Below are positions 37,428 to 45,285 of a stretch of DNA of 64,000 nt, piece after piece; the first letter of the stretch is position 1; every line of letters starts with the position of its first letter. Position numbers and translations under genes: made by a program. The notes below the pieces were generated by a model. It did not search any database. It saw only the letters and a program-made list of their open reading frames with translations, and was not told the origin of the DNA. The stretch comes from an uncultured Bacilli bacterium (GTDB taxonomy: Bacteria > Bacillota_I > Bacilli_A > RFN20 > CAG-826), in assembly GCA_944375905.1 (NCBI GenBank), contig CALWAS010000018.1, positions 1-64,000 on the forward strand, in the 5' to 3' direction.

Positions 37428-38798
37428 TTAGTAACGAAGGGTCCCGGAGGTTCTCGGGTAGGGTTCGGTGTCCCTGATGTTGGCGATACCCGTAATGTAG
37501 CTTAGGAAGCGGTCGAAGCCAAGCCCGAAGCCGGCATGGGGAGCGCTCCCGTAGCGGCGGAGGTTGTAGTACCACTCGAGCCCGTCGAAGTTGCCGAGTT
37601 TATCCATCTTGGCCTTGAGCACTTCGGGGCGGACTTCCCTCTCGCTTCCCCCGACGATTTCCCCTTCGCCCGGAACGAGAAGGTCGCAGGCGGCGACGGT
37701 CTTGCCATCGTCGTTTTCCTTCATGTAGAAGGCCTTGATCTCCTTCGGGTAGTCGATGAGGAATAGCGGGCCGCCGGCATGCTCCTCGGTAAGGTAACGC
37801 TCATGCTCGCTTTGCAAGTCCATTCCCCACTTGATGTCGGCGTTCTCGAACTTGTGGCCGTTCTTCACCGCTTCTTCGAGGATCTTGATTCCCTCGCTAT
37901 AGGTCATCCGCTTGAAGGGAGCCGATTCGACCTTCCTGAGCTTCTCGAGAAGGCCAGGCTGGATGAACTTGTCGAAGAAGGCCATCTCGTCGGGGCAAAG
38001 CCTCAGCGTTTCCCTGATGAGGTATTTGAGGAAGTCTTCGATGAGCTCCATGTCGTCTTCGAGGTGGGCGAAGGCGATTTCCGGCTCGATCATCCAGAAC
38101 TCGGCGGCGTGGCGCGGGGTGTTGCTCTTCTCCGCCCGGAAAGTCGGGCCGAAGGTATAGACGTCCTTGAAAGCCAAGGCGAAAGCCTCGACGTGAAGCT
38201 GGCCGGAAACGGTCAACGAGGCCCTCCGCCCGAAGAAGTCCTTGTAGGGATCCTTGGCGCCGGTCGCGACGGTGAATACCTGCCCGGCTCCCTCCGCGTC
38301 GTTGGCGGTGATTTCCGGGGTGTGGACATAGACGAAGCCCCGTTCCTGAAAATAGCGATGGATGTTCATCGCAAGGACCGAGCGGACCCGGTAAAGAGCC
38401 TGGAAGGTGTTGGCCCGCGGCCGTAGATAGGCCTGCTCGCGAAGGAATTCGAAAGAGGCCCGTTTCTTCTGCAGGGGATAGTCTTCGTCGACGTCTCCGA
38501 CGAGGACGATGTTCGAGGCATGGATCTCGAATGGCTGCTTGGCCTCCGGGGTAAGGAGGAAGCTGCCGGTCACTTCGATGGCCGCACCCGTGCGGAGGCG
38601 CGAGTACTCGCTTTCCCCCTTATAGACGATCTGAACGCCCTTGAAGACGGTTCCGTCATGAAGCTCGATGAAGCCGATTTGGCCGTTGTCGCGGTTCGTC
38701 CTGATCCAACCGTCGACGACGATTTCCTCTTTGGATAGTTCCGCCCCGCTATCTAGGTAGAGCGAATACAAATCGCGGACCGTAAGCTTTTTGGCCAT
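37428..38798 (-). CDS. asnS: Asparaginyl-tRNA synthetase
   Basis: 456 residues, class IIb. N-terminal OB-fold anticodon domain (VDGWIRTNRDNGQIGFIEL), motif 2 FRAEKSNTPRHAAEF, motif 3 region GFGLGFDRFLSYITG followed by IRDTEPYPRT, the end typical of AsnRS rather than AspRS. It charges tRNA(Asn). ATG 38798 is chosen because AAAGGAG lies 8 nt upstream; an in-frame extension to 38855 lacks such a site. No T-box leader fits in the short upstream region. Confidence 0.95.
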   Translation of the reverse strand: MAKKLTVRDLYSLYLDSGAELSKEEIVVDGWIRTNRDNGQIGFIELHDGTVFKGVQIVYKGESEYSRLRTGAAIEVTGSFLLTPEAKQPFEIHASNIVLVGDVDEDYPLQKKRASFEFLREQAYLRPRANTFQALYRVRSVLAMNIHRYFQERGFVYVHTPEITANDAEGAGQVFTVATGAKDPYKDFFGRRASLTVSGQLHVEAFALAFKDVYTFGPTFRAEKSNTPRHAAEFWMIEPEIAFAHLEDDMELIEDFLKYLIRETLRLCPDEMAFFDKFIQPGLLEKLRKVESAPFKRMTYSEGIKILEEAVKNGHKFENADIKWGMDLQSEHERYLTEEHAGGPLFLIDYPKEIKAFYMKENDDGKTVAACDLLVPGEGEIVGGSEREVRPEVLKAKMDKLGNFDGLEWYYNLRRYGSAPHAGFGLGFDRFLSYITGIANIRDTEPYPRTSGTLRY

Positions 38799-38865
38799 CG
38801 TTAAACTCCTTTGCTGATGCCCCGATATTGTAGAGCAAGCGCGGTTTTTTGCCATTTCGGAAATG

Positions 38866-38888
38866 AAAAAGGCGGCAAGATGCCGCCT
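38866..38888 (-). terminator. Intrinsic terminator after tsaD
   Basis: AGGCGGCA (38870-38877) and TGCCGCCT (38881-38888) form the stem; on the minus strand five T follow. It ends the tsaE-tsaB-rimI-tsaD operon. Confidence 0.85.
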
Positions 38889-38907
38889 AAAAGCGAAGGC
38901 AAAGCGA

Positions 38908-39939
38908 CTAGAACTCCCGGAAATCCTCGATTTGCCAGTTCGGATCGACGTCGATGTCCAATGAGCAGACGATGCCGGCCTTGAAGAGCTTTTCGGCCAC
39001 CTTGGTAATCATGGCCGCGTTGTCGGTCGTGCACCAAAGAGGCGGGATCGTCAGCTTGATGCCGGTTCCCTCGAAGGCCTTCGTGGCTTCCGCGCGAAGG
39101 TAGGAATTGGCGCTTACCCCTCCAGCCAAGACGACTTGCCTGACCTTGAATTCCCTTGCCGCGGCCAGGGCCCGCTCGACGATCGGGTCGATCGCCGCCT
39201 TCTCGAAGCTCATCGCGACGTCGTCGATCGAGTAGCTCTCGCCCTTGACGCGTTTATGCTCGGCGAAGTTGAGGACGGCCGTCTTGAGGCCGGAATAGGA
39301 AAACGAGTAGTCGTACTTCTCGGTCCCTGGAATGTGATGGAGGGGCTGGGACGGGAAATCGTAAATGGCCTTTCCTTTTTTCGCGTGCTGGTCGATCGGA
39401 AGGCCGCCGGGATAGGGAAGGCCGAGTATCCTGGCCACTTTGTCGAAGCTTTCCCCGACCGCGTCGTCCTTCGTCTCGCCGATGATCTTGAAGGAAAGCG
39501 GGCCTTCCATCAAAACGAGCTCGGTATTGCCTCCGGAAACGACGACCGCAAGAAGCGGGAACTCGAAGGTATCCACGAATTCGTTGGCATATATGTGGCC
39601 AGCCAGGTGATGGACCGGGACGAGAGGCTTATGGTAAAGCATGGCGAGAGCCTTGGCCGCTTCGCAAGCCGCGTGGAGGGAGCCGATGAGGCCCGGGCCT
39701 CTCGTGAAGCCGATGGCATCGAGATCCTCGTAGCCGACATTAGCCTTTTCCATCGCTTCCTTGAGGACGACCCCTATGTTCTCGACGTGCAGGCGGCTTG
39801 CCACCTCCGGCATGACGCCGCCGTACTTGGCATGGATGTCGGCTTGGGAGGAAATGACGCTCGAGAGAAGCTTCCCGTCTTCGACGACGGCCGCCGCGGT
39901 TTCGTCACAGCTCGATTCGATTCCTAGTATGAGACTCAT
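38908..39939 (-). CDS. tsaD: tRNA N6-threonylcarbamoyladenosine transferase subunit TsaD
   Basis: 343 residues. TsaD transfers threonylcarbamoyl from its adenylate to A37 of ANN-decoding tRNAs, working with TsaB and TsaE encoded just upstream. Motifs: GIESSCDETAAAVV at the N-terminus, metal ligands in HHLAGHIYA, VVSGGNTEL, and LAGGVSANSYLR. ATG 39939 has TAAGGAG upstream and overlaps the rimI stop by ATGA; a longer in-frame reading to 40521 is only the antisense-free extension through rimI and has no start signal. Confidence 0.96.
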   Translation of the reverse strand: MSLILGIESSCDETAAAVVEDGKLLSSVISSQADIHAKYGGVMPEVASRLHVENIGVVLKEAMEKANVGYEDLDAIGFTRGPGLIGSLHAACEAAKALAMLYHKPLVPVHHLAGHIYANEFVDTFEFPLLAVVVSGGNTELVLMEGPLSFKIIGETKDDAVGESFDKVARILGLPYPGGLPIDQHAKKGKAIYDFPSQPLHHIPGTEKYDYSFSYSGLKTAVLNFAEHKRVKGESYSIDDVAMSFEKAAIDPIVERALAAAREFKVRQVVLAGGVSANSYLRAEATKAFEGTGIKLTIPPLWCTTDNAAMITKVAEKLFKAGIVCSLDIDVDPNWQIEDFREF

Positions 39940-40385
39940 GAAATAAGGCTCCTTAGTAAGTAGAGGGCGTCTTCGCCGTCCTCGTAATAGGCCCGCTTCG
40001 TAGTCACGAAGACATAGCCTTTTTTCTTGTAGAGATCGATGGCCGCTTGGTTGGATTTCCTCACCTCGAGGGTTATCCACTCGACCTGATCGCCCTCTTG
40101 GCTCCGGCAGATCCGCTCCATCTCGTCCATGAGCGAAGAAGCGATTCCCCTTCTTCGATAGTCCGGGCTCACGGCAATGGCCATCACGGTCGCCGAGGTG
40201 AAGGTGATCATGAAGTCGAGCCAGGCAACGACCTTTCCGTCTTCCTCGTCGACGAGGATGCGGGAGAGCTCGTTTTCCTTGAATTCGGCCTCGATGGCTT
40301 TTTTCGGCCAGGCGCCTTTCTTGAAGGAAGCGGCCTCGACCTCGCTTATCGCGTCGAGGTCGGCCAATGTCGCCTCCCTTATCAC
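39936..40385 (-). CDS. rimI: Ribosomal-protein-alanine N-acetyltransferase (RimI-type GNAT)
   Basis: 149 residues, GNAT fold. The acetyl-CoA site is MAIAVSPDYRRRGIASSLM, followed by LEVRKSNQAAIDLYKKKGY and YYEDGEDALYL, a typical RimI ending. It acetylates an N-terminal Ala, classically of ribosomal protein bS18. GTG 40385 is chosen: it overlaps the tsaB stop (GTGA) and has AGGGGG upstream, whereas a longer frame to 40529 would lie inside tsaB. RimI between tsaB and tsaD is a common Firmicutes arrangement. Confidence 0.92.
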   Translation of the reverse strand: MIREATLADLDAISEVEAASFKKGAWPKKAIEAEFKENELSRILVDEEDGKVVAWLDFMITFTSATVMAIAVSPDYRRRGIASSLMDEMERICRSQEGDQVEWITLEVRKSNQAAIDLYKKKGYVFVTTKRAYYEDGEDALYLLRSLIS

Positions 40386-40972
40386 CGGAGAGGCCCCCTG
40401 AGGTAGGCAGGGGCGGCCTTGAGAGTATCGACCGGCTCTCCGTCCTTGGCCTCCAGCATGTTGAGGAAGACGTTTCCCTTCGCGGTAGGCTCGATCCCGA
40501 GATAGGCCGTTTCCCCGGCAATCAGGCATTCCGGATTGGCCTTGAGGTAGGCAAGGACCTCGTCATTGCCCACGATGGTGTCCTCGACGAGAGCCTCGCC
40601 GCCTTCGTAGACGGCGAAATAGCTCCTTTTTGCCCGGGCATCCATCATGATGGCCGTTTTCCTTTTCCCGTCCTTCATGATCTTGAGGCTCGAAACGAGG
40701 TAAAGCGGGACTCCGAGGGCAAGGGCCATGACCTTTCCGCCGGTCATCGCGATCCTCACCCCGGTATACGAACCGGGCCCGCGGCTTACGATGACGGAAC
40801 CGATGTCGCTTCTTTCGGTCTTCGTCTCCTTGAGCAGCCGATCGAGCGTCGGAATCATGTCCTCGCTTTGCCTCATGTAGGCCTCTTGGTCATAGGAGGC
40901 GAGAATTCTCCCGTCTTCGGCGACGGCCACCCTTAGGTGGGTGAAGGAGGTATCTAGCAGGATGTCTTTCAT
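40382..40972 (-). CDS. tsaB: tRNA threonylcarbamoyladenosine biosynthesis protein TsaB
   Basis: 196 residues, an inactive TsaD paralogue that scaffolds TsaD and TsaE. N-terminal DILLDTSFTHLRVAV and the signature RGPGSYTGVRIAM are clear, as is MMDARAKRSYFAVY. ATG 40972 overlaps the tsaE stop (ATGA). All four genes of this operon overlap by four bases, implying strict translational coupling. Confidence 0.95.
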   Translation of the reverse strand: MKDILLDTSFTHLRVAVAEDGRILASYDQEAYMRQSEDMIPTLDRLLKETKTERSDIGSVIVSRGPGSYTGVRIAMTGGKVMALALGVPLYLVSSLKIMKDGKRKTAIMMDARAKRSYFAVYEGGEALVEDTIVGNDEVLAYLKANPECLIAGETAYLGIEPTAKGNVFLNMLEAKDGEPVDTLKAAPAYLRGPLR

Positions 40973-41430
40973 TTTCCGAATATCCCCCTGAGCATTTCCT
41001 CGGCCCGCTTCCCCTTGGCCGTAAAGACGATTTTCCTTTGCTCGTCGCCTAGTTTCTCGAAATCGAGGACAAGGCACTCCTCGGGCAAAATCGCGGCAAG
41101 GTAAACGGGCCATTCGATGAAGGTGATTCCGTTTCCGTAAATCGCTTCTTCGAGGCCGATGTCGAGATTTTGCCCTTCGAGGCGGTACCCGTCGATGTGG
41201 TACATCGGGAGGCTTCCCTTGAAGTAGCACTTCAGGATATTGAAGGTCGGCGAAATGACCGGGTCCTTGACCCCGAGGGCCTCGCCCGCCCCTTTAACGA
41301 GGGTGGTCTTGCCGCTTCCAAGACCGCCGTTTAGAAGCACGACGTCGCCCGGCATCGCAAGCGACGCGATTTTCTTCCCTAGTTCCATCGTCTCCTCTTT
41401 CGAGGAGGTAATAAGACTGTTTTCCTTCAT
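40969..41430 (-). CDS. tsaE: tRNA threonylcarbamoyladenosine biosynthesis ATPase TsaE
   Basis: 153 residues from ATG 41430 (155 from ATG 41436). P-loop ATPase with Walker A NGGLGSGKTT, SPTFNIL and YHIDGYRLEG, then ITFIEWP. It resets the TsaB-TsaD complex during t6A synthesis. First gene of the tsaE-tsaB-rimI-tsaD operon. TATAAT lies nine bases before ATG 41430 and only three before ATG 41436; with transcription starting 6-8 nt after the box, the second ATG is the probable start of a leaderless message. Confidence 0.93.
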   Translation of the reverse strand: MKENSLITSSKEETMELGKKIASLAMPGDVVLLNGGLGSGKTTLVKGAGEALGVKDPVISPTFNILKCYFKGSLPMYHIDGYRLEGQNLDIGLEEAIYGNGITFIEWPVYLAAILPEECLVLDFEKLGDEQRKIVFTAKGKRAEEMLRGIFGK

Positions 41431-41439
41431 GGCCATGCC

Positions 41440-41445
41440 ATTATA
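41440..41445 (-). promoter_or_regulatory. -10 hexamer 9 nt before ATG 41430
   Basis: Perfect TATAAT on the minus strand directly ahead of tsaE, no Shine-Dalgarno between box and start. Confidence 0.5.
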
Positions 41446-41522
41446 GGCTTTTTGGGCCGCTTCTATTTGAACGGCGAGTTTTTGATGTTTCCGTTTCCTA
41501 TGCGGCTCAAAGCAACTAACCT

Positions 41523-42434
41523 ATGCGCATGGAAAAATTCGAAGCCATTGTCTTAGGCGGCGGGCCGGTTGGGATGCACGCCTTCGCCCTGCTTAGGAAA
41601 AGCGGGGTCGACGTCGCCATCTTAGAGGCATCGCCGTCGCTTGGAGGGCAACTCGAAAAACTCTACCCCAAAAAGACCGTCGACGACGTAAAGGGATATC
41701 CGCCGCTCAAGGGACATGAGCTCTTCTTGGCTTTCCTCAAGGAAATCGACATGGCTAGGGTGAGGCTAAATACCAAAGTCGCCTCCATCGAAAGGAAAGG
41801 CGATCTTTATTCAATCGCCACCTCGAAGGGGGAATACCTCGCAAAGTTCGTCTTCCTGGCAACCGGGCTTGGCTTTTACGAGCCGAGGAAGCTCGGCCTT
41901 GAGGGGGAAGAGAAAGCCGGAAACATTCTTTATTCCCTCAAGGACCCCGAGGAACTCAAAGGAAAGAGGGTCGCCGTTTTCGGCGGCGGGGACAGCGCGC
42001 TCGACTGGGCAAGGGAACTTTCCGCTCTTTCCTCCGTCTCGCTTGTCCATCGTCGGGACGAATTCAGGGGCGATGGGAAAAAAATAAACGGCCTTCCCAT
42101 CGACGTCTATCTTTCCTTCGTGCCGGACGAACTCGAATTAATAGACGGGGTTTGCAAGGGAATTTGGATAAAGTCTCTCAAAAGCGGAGGAAGAAAGCTC
42201 TTGCCGGTCGACTTCGTGCTCGTGAACTTCGGATCCGTCCCTTCCATCATCGACCTGCCATATCCGAAATCGAGCCAAGGATTCGGCTTGCTAAGCGATG
42301 AGAACTCCATGGTCGACGATAACCTTTTCGCAATCGGGGACATTTCGTACAAGGAAGGCAAAAGAAAAAGGATGGAGCCCGGCTTCGAGGAAGCCGAGCG
42401 GGCCATCCGCTTCTGTCTTTCGAGGCGCGGCTAA
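41523..42434 (+). CDS. Ferredoxin/flavodoxin-NADP reductase, thioredoxin-reductase-like
   Basis: 303 residues. Two Rossmann domains: FAD site LGGGPVGMHA near the N-terminus and NADP site FGGGDSALDWA in the middle, followed by HRRDEFR. The CxxC of true thioredoxin reductases is absent, as in the YumC-type FNR of Bacilli. It passes electrons between NADPH and ferredoxin or flavodoxin. It is shorter than most relatives (about 320-350). ATG at 41529 is an alternative start. Its end overlaps the convergent NtdP gene by four bases. Confidence 0.85.
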   Translation: MRMEKFEAIVLGGGPVGMHAFALLRKSGVDVAILEASPSLGGQLEKLYPKKTVDDVKGYPPLKGHELFLAFLKEIDMARVRLNTKVASIERKGDLYSIATSKGEYLAKFVFLATGLGFYEPRKLGLEGEEKAGNILYSLKDPEELKGKRVAVFGGGDSALDWARELSALSSVSLVHRRDEFRGDGKKINGLPIDVYLSFVPDELELIDGVCKGIWIKSLKSGGRKLLPVDFVLVNFGSVPSIIDLPYPKSSQGFGLLSDENSMVDDNLFAIGDISYKEGKRKRMEPGFEEAERAIRFCLSRRG

Positions 42435-43015
42435 TCGGCGTCCTCTTTCTTAGGCTTTCCCTCGTAAGGACGGTTGTAGGCGACGAAGAGGTCATAGAGC
42501 CTTTTGACTTCGCCGTCGATGAACGGGAAGGCCCTGGCCTTCATCATTTCCTCGACTTTCTTTTCCTGCTTGATGCAGATTTTGACCGTATCCTCGTCGT
42601 AGCCGTATTCGGCGCTATGGCGACGGAATTCCTTTTCGTCTAGTTCCTTGATGGCCTCGTCGGGGAAAAGCTTCACGTCGAGGTCGTAATCGATGTAGCG
42701 AAGGAATCCCTGGTCATAGATGGTCGGGGAGGCGATGTTCGTGTAATAGACGATGCCCTTTCCTTCCTTCATCATCGCTATGACATTCATCCACTCGTGC
42801 TTGAAAAGGAAGAATATCGCGTTTTCGGAGGTCATCCACCGCCGACCGCCGGCCTCGGTCACGAGCGAAGCCCGGGAAGCCAAGGCGTAGAAACGATCCG
42901 TTTCCTCCACGAGGAAAGCCGGCGACCATTCCCGATGGATGGAGCCGTCGTGCTTATAGGCCTGGACTTTTATCCAGCGCCAGAATCTCTTGTTGCGATC
43001 TACGGTAAAAGGCAT
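42431..43015 (-). CDS. Nucleoside tri-/diphosphate phosphatase, DUF402 family (NtdP-like)
   Basis: 194 residues. Family signatures: VQAYKHDGSIHREW at the N-terminus, VTEAGGRRWMTSENAIFFLF, VIAMMKEGKGIVYYTNIASP and YIDYDLDVKLFPD. YgaC/NtdP of Bacillus and SA1684 of Staphylococcus hydrolyse NTPs and NDPs with metal; the expected acidic residues are visible. ATG 43015 is chosen over 43051 because TATAAT, embedded in the palindrome GCGTATTATACGC, lies 15 nt upstream of 43015. No Shine-Dalgarno for either. Confidence 0.85.
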   Translation of the reverse strand: MPFTVDRNKRFWRWIKVQAYKHDGSIHREWSPAFLVEETDRFYALASRASLVTEAGGRRWMTSENAIFFLFKHEWMNVIAMMKEGKGIVYYTNIASPTIYDQGFLRYIDYDLDVKLFPDEAIKELDEKEFRRHSAEYGYDEDTVKICIKQEKKVEEMMKARAFPFIDGEVKRLYDLFVAYNRPYEGKPKKEDAD

Positions 43016-43030
43016 GCAATGCTCATGCGT

Positions 43031-43036
43031 ATTATA
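43031..43036 (-). promoter_or_regulatory. -10 hexamer of the NtdP gene inside a palindrome
   Basis: TATAAT on the minus strand within GCGTATTATACGC, 15 nt before ATG 43015. The palindrome gives a -10 box on one strand and may be bound by a regulator. Confidence 0.4.
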
Positions 43037-43138
43037 CGCGTAGGACAGCATTTGACTTAGCTATATGAGAAAAAGCGCATCGTAGGGCGCCTTTTATCCT
43101 TAATGGAGGCTTTTCTAGCCCATGAGTCGGATCAACTT

Positions 43139-43163
43139 AAAAAGGGCCGGAACGGCCGGCCCT
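43139..43163 (-). terminator. Intrinsic terminator of the acidic membrane protein gene
   Basis: AGGGCCGG (43143-43150) pairs with CCGGCCCT (43156-43163) around AACGG; five T follow on the minus strand. Confidence 0.85.
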
Positions 43164-43178
43164 CTTAATGAATCGATG

Positions 43179-44492
43179 CTATTGGCGCTCGATGCTCTTG
43201 TCGAGAGCATCGACGATGGCGAATACCTTTTCGACATCGCCTTTGAAGTGCATCGTCGGATAAGGATCGAACGGCTTCTCGAGCGGGAGAATCATGAGGT
43301 TGTCCTCATATCCAAATAGGAAGAAGGTCTTGCCCGGCTTAACAACGATCGAGAAATCGACGAGGGTAGCGTCGGTATCGATCTTCGAGATGGCCGCCCG
43401 GACATCCTTGCTCAGGAGCCGCTTTCCGTCGTGCTCGCCATAGACGATCATGGTCTTGGTGTCTTCGAGCAAATTCCGTCCCTCGAGAGTCGTCGGCGGA
43501 AGGGCCCGCTTATTGCCTTTTAGGTAAACGACGAGCTCATTGCCCTTGTAAAGGTTGTCGATGCACATGAATTTGCCGACGAAAACCGTTTCGAGCGCCT
43601 TGGCCCCTTTGACTTGGGCCGCGGCATCCGAGAAGGTCACGTGATGTCCCTTATAGTCGAAGCCAATGCAATCGCGGCTCCCGACCTTGGCAACGTCCTT
43701 GTATAGTCCCGCCTCGTTGAACGTCTCGGGCGGAAGCTTCGCGTCGACGTCGCCCGTCCTTTCCTTGGCGATGGAGCCGAAAACGAAATCGTCGCTCCCG
43801 CGATAGTAGCCGAGGAAATAGTTCCTGGTTTCCCGCTCGACTCCCTTTTTGAAGAAAATGTTGTAAACGACGAGGATGGCGAGGCCTAGGACGATTCCGC
43901 CGATGCCAATGCCAAGCGTGATTTCGCTAGGAAGGGCGATGGCGTTGCCTTCGGCGTCGGTTCCCGTCGTGATGAAGTTAGGAACCAGCCAGCAGACGAG
44001 AATGATCACGAGGATGACCGCGGTCACGATCCACTTGATCCTGTTCATCTTCTTGTAGAACTTGAAGAAAGTCTGCCTAGCGGCCTCAATTCCCTGCAAA
44101 TCCTGCTCGTTTTCCAAGATTTCGGCGCCGGATTCCTTTTTTTTGCCTTTTTGGCCTTCCTCAGCCTTGTCACCTTCTTCGGGGGAGGGCTTTTCTTCCT
44201 CTTTGTAGAGATCGATGGCCGGGGCCTTCGGCTCCTCCTCGGTGCTCTTTGCTTCCGGCTCGAGCTCGGCCTGGCTTTTATAGACGGATGAAATGTCCTC
44301 GTCCGAAGTGAACCCGTCCTCGTCCGGCTCTATCTCTTTCGGCTCGGCCGGCTTCGTTTCCTGGTCCTCTTCGGCGTCCAATGCGAAGTCGGCGCCGGTA
44401 GCCGTATCCTCTTCCCCGGCCGCCGGGGAAAGGGCTTCTCCTTCGTCTTCGATGAGCTTTTCGACTAGGCCTTCTTTTTTCTTGTCTTCCAT
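43179..44492 (-). CDS. Membrane protein with long acidic N-terminal region, unknown function
   Basis: 437 residues, not recognised. Residues 1-140 are strongly acidic and low in complexity, probably disordered and cytoplasmic. Two helices follow (IKWIVTAVILVIILVCWLVP near 152-172 and LGIGIGGIVLGLAILVVYN near 194-212). The C-terminal 220 residues form a soluble domain with alternating strands (VFVGKFMCIDNLYKGNELVV, TLVDFSIVVKPGKTFFLFG). ATG 44492 is chosen over 44498 because AAAGAGG then stands at normal distance. It has its own terminator. Perhaps a lineage-specific envelope protein. Confidence 0.65.
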   Translation of the reverse strand: MEDKKKEGLVEKLIEDEGEALSPAAGEEDTATGADFALDAEEDQETKPAEPKEIEPDEDGFTSDEDISSVYKSQAELEPEAKSTEEEPKAPAIDLYKEEEKPSPEEGDKAEEGQKGKKKESGAEILENEQDLQGIEAARQTFFKFYKKMNRIKWIVTAVILVIILVCWLVPNFITTGTDAEGNAIALPSEITLGIGIGGIVLGLAILVVYNIFFKKGVERETRNYFLGYYRGSDDFVFGSIAKERTGDVDAKLPPETFNEAGLYKDVAKVGSRDCIGFDYKGHHVTFSDAAAQVKGAKALETVFVGKFMCIDNLYKGNELVVYLKGNKRALPPTTLEGRNLLEDTKTMIVYGEHDGKRLLSKDVRAAISKIDTDATLVDFSIVVKPGKTFFLFGYEDNLMILPLEKPFDPYPTMHFKGDVEKVFAIVDALDKSIERQ

Positions 44493-44564
44493 GGTCATGC
44501 CTCTTTACCAACTATTTAGTGACTATACCATCTTTATTAACGCGTTAGGGACCGCATGGTTGGG

Positions 44565-45227
44565 TTAAATCTTCCAATTTATCGGTTGGCTTCCGTTTTC
44601 GACGAGGAAAGCGTTGCACCGAGAGAAATGGTGATTGCCGAACCAGCCGCCCCTGTTGGCAGAAAGGGGAGACGGATGGACGCTTTCCAGAACGAGCCTA
44701 TTTGGGTTCGTGACTTTGAATCTGTAGCGCCTTGCAAACGAGCCCCAAAGAAAGAAAACGATCGGTTGCGGAAGGTTGTCGATGTAGGAAAGGACGTCGT
44801 CCATGAATTCGTCGTATTCGGGTCGCTTGTGGGAAAGCGGCTTCCCGGCCACGACCGAAAGGTAAGCGTTGAGCAAGAGGACGCCTTGCTCCGCCCATGG
44901 GGTCAAATCGCCGCGTTCGTAGTCCATCTTCGTTCCCGTATCGGCCTCGATTTCCTTATAGATGTTGATGAGGCTCGGCGGCGGGTCGATGCCGATCGGA
45001 ACCGAAAAGGACATTCCCATCGCCTCGGCCGGGTTGTGATACGGGTCTTGTCCGATGATGACGGCCTTGAGGGTAAACGGCGAGGTGAAGCGAAAGGCTT
45101 GAAACATCATGTCCCGCGGCGGATAGATGGTCTTCGTCCGATATTCCTCGTCGAGAAAGGCCTTCAACGTCTTGGAGTAAGGCTTTTTTTCCACTTGCTG
45201 GAAAAGATCTTTCCAATCTTTGAACAC
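44565..45227 (-). CDS. ung: Uracil-DNA glycosylase, family 1
   Basis: 220 residues. Catalytic Asp in GQDPYHNPAEAMGMSFSVP, uracil-binding WAEQGVLLLNAYLSV, and the DNA-insertion loop HPSPLSANRGGWFG. It removes uracil from DNA. The start codon is GTG 45227: TATACT lies six bases upstream and there is no Shine-Dalgarno, so a leaderless GTG start is likely. Divergent from a glycosyltransferase gene with only 58 bases between. Confidence 0.96.
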   Translation of the reverse strand: MFKDWKDLFQQVEKKPYSKTLKAFLDEEYRTKTIYPPRDMMFQAFRFTSPFTLKAVIIGQDPYHNPAEAMGMSFSVPIGIDPPPSLINIYKEIEADTGTKMDYERGDLTPWAEQGVLLLNAYLSVVAGKPLSHKRPEYDEFMDDVLSYIDNLPQPIVFFLWGSFARRYRFKVTNPNRLVLESVHPSPLSANRGGWFGNHHFSRCNAFLVENGSQPINWKI

Positions 45228-45233
45228 CTCGAA

Positions 45234-45239
45234 AGTATA
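45234..45239 (-). promoter_or_regulatory. -10 hexamer 6 nt before the ung GTG
   Basis: TATACT on the minus strand, six-base spacer, then GTG. Confidence 0.45.
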
Positions 45240-45270
45240 CCTTTTCTCCCGGTCAAGGTGAGAAGGTGCC

Positions 45271-45276
45271 TATAAT
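45271..45276 (+). promoter_or_regulatory. -10 hexamer 9 nt before ATG 45286
   Basis: Perfect TATAAT, nine-base spacer, then the first gene of the second glycan cluster; no Shine-Dalgarno. The two divergent -10 boxes share a 58-bp region. Confidence 0.5.
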
Positions 45277-45285
45277 TCCCATCGA

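Noticed and set aside
38799-38907. T-box riboswitch before asnS
   Set aside because: The upstream space is about 100 bp and is largely occupied by the tsaD terminator; no T-box sequence seen.
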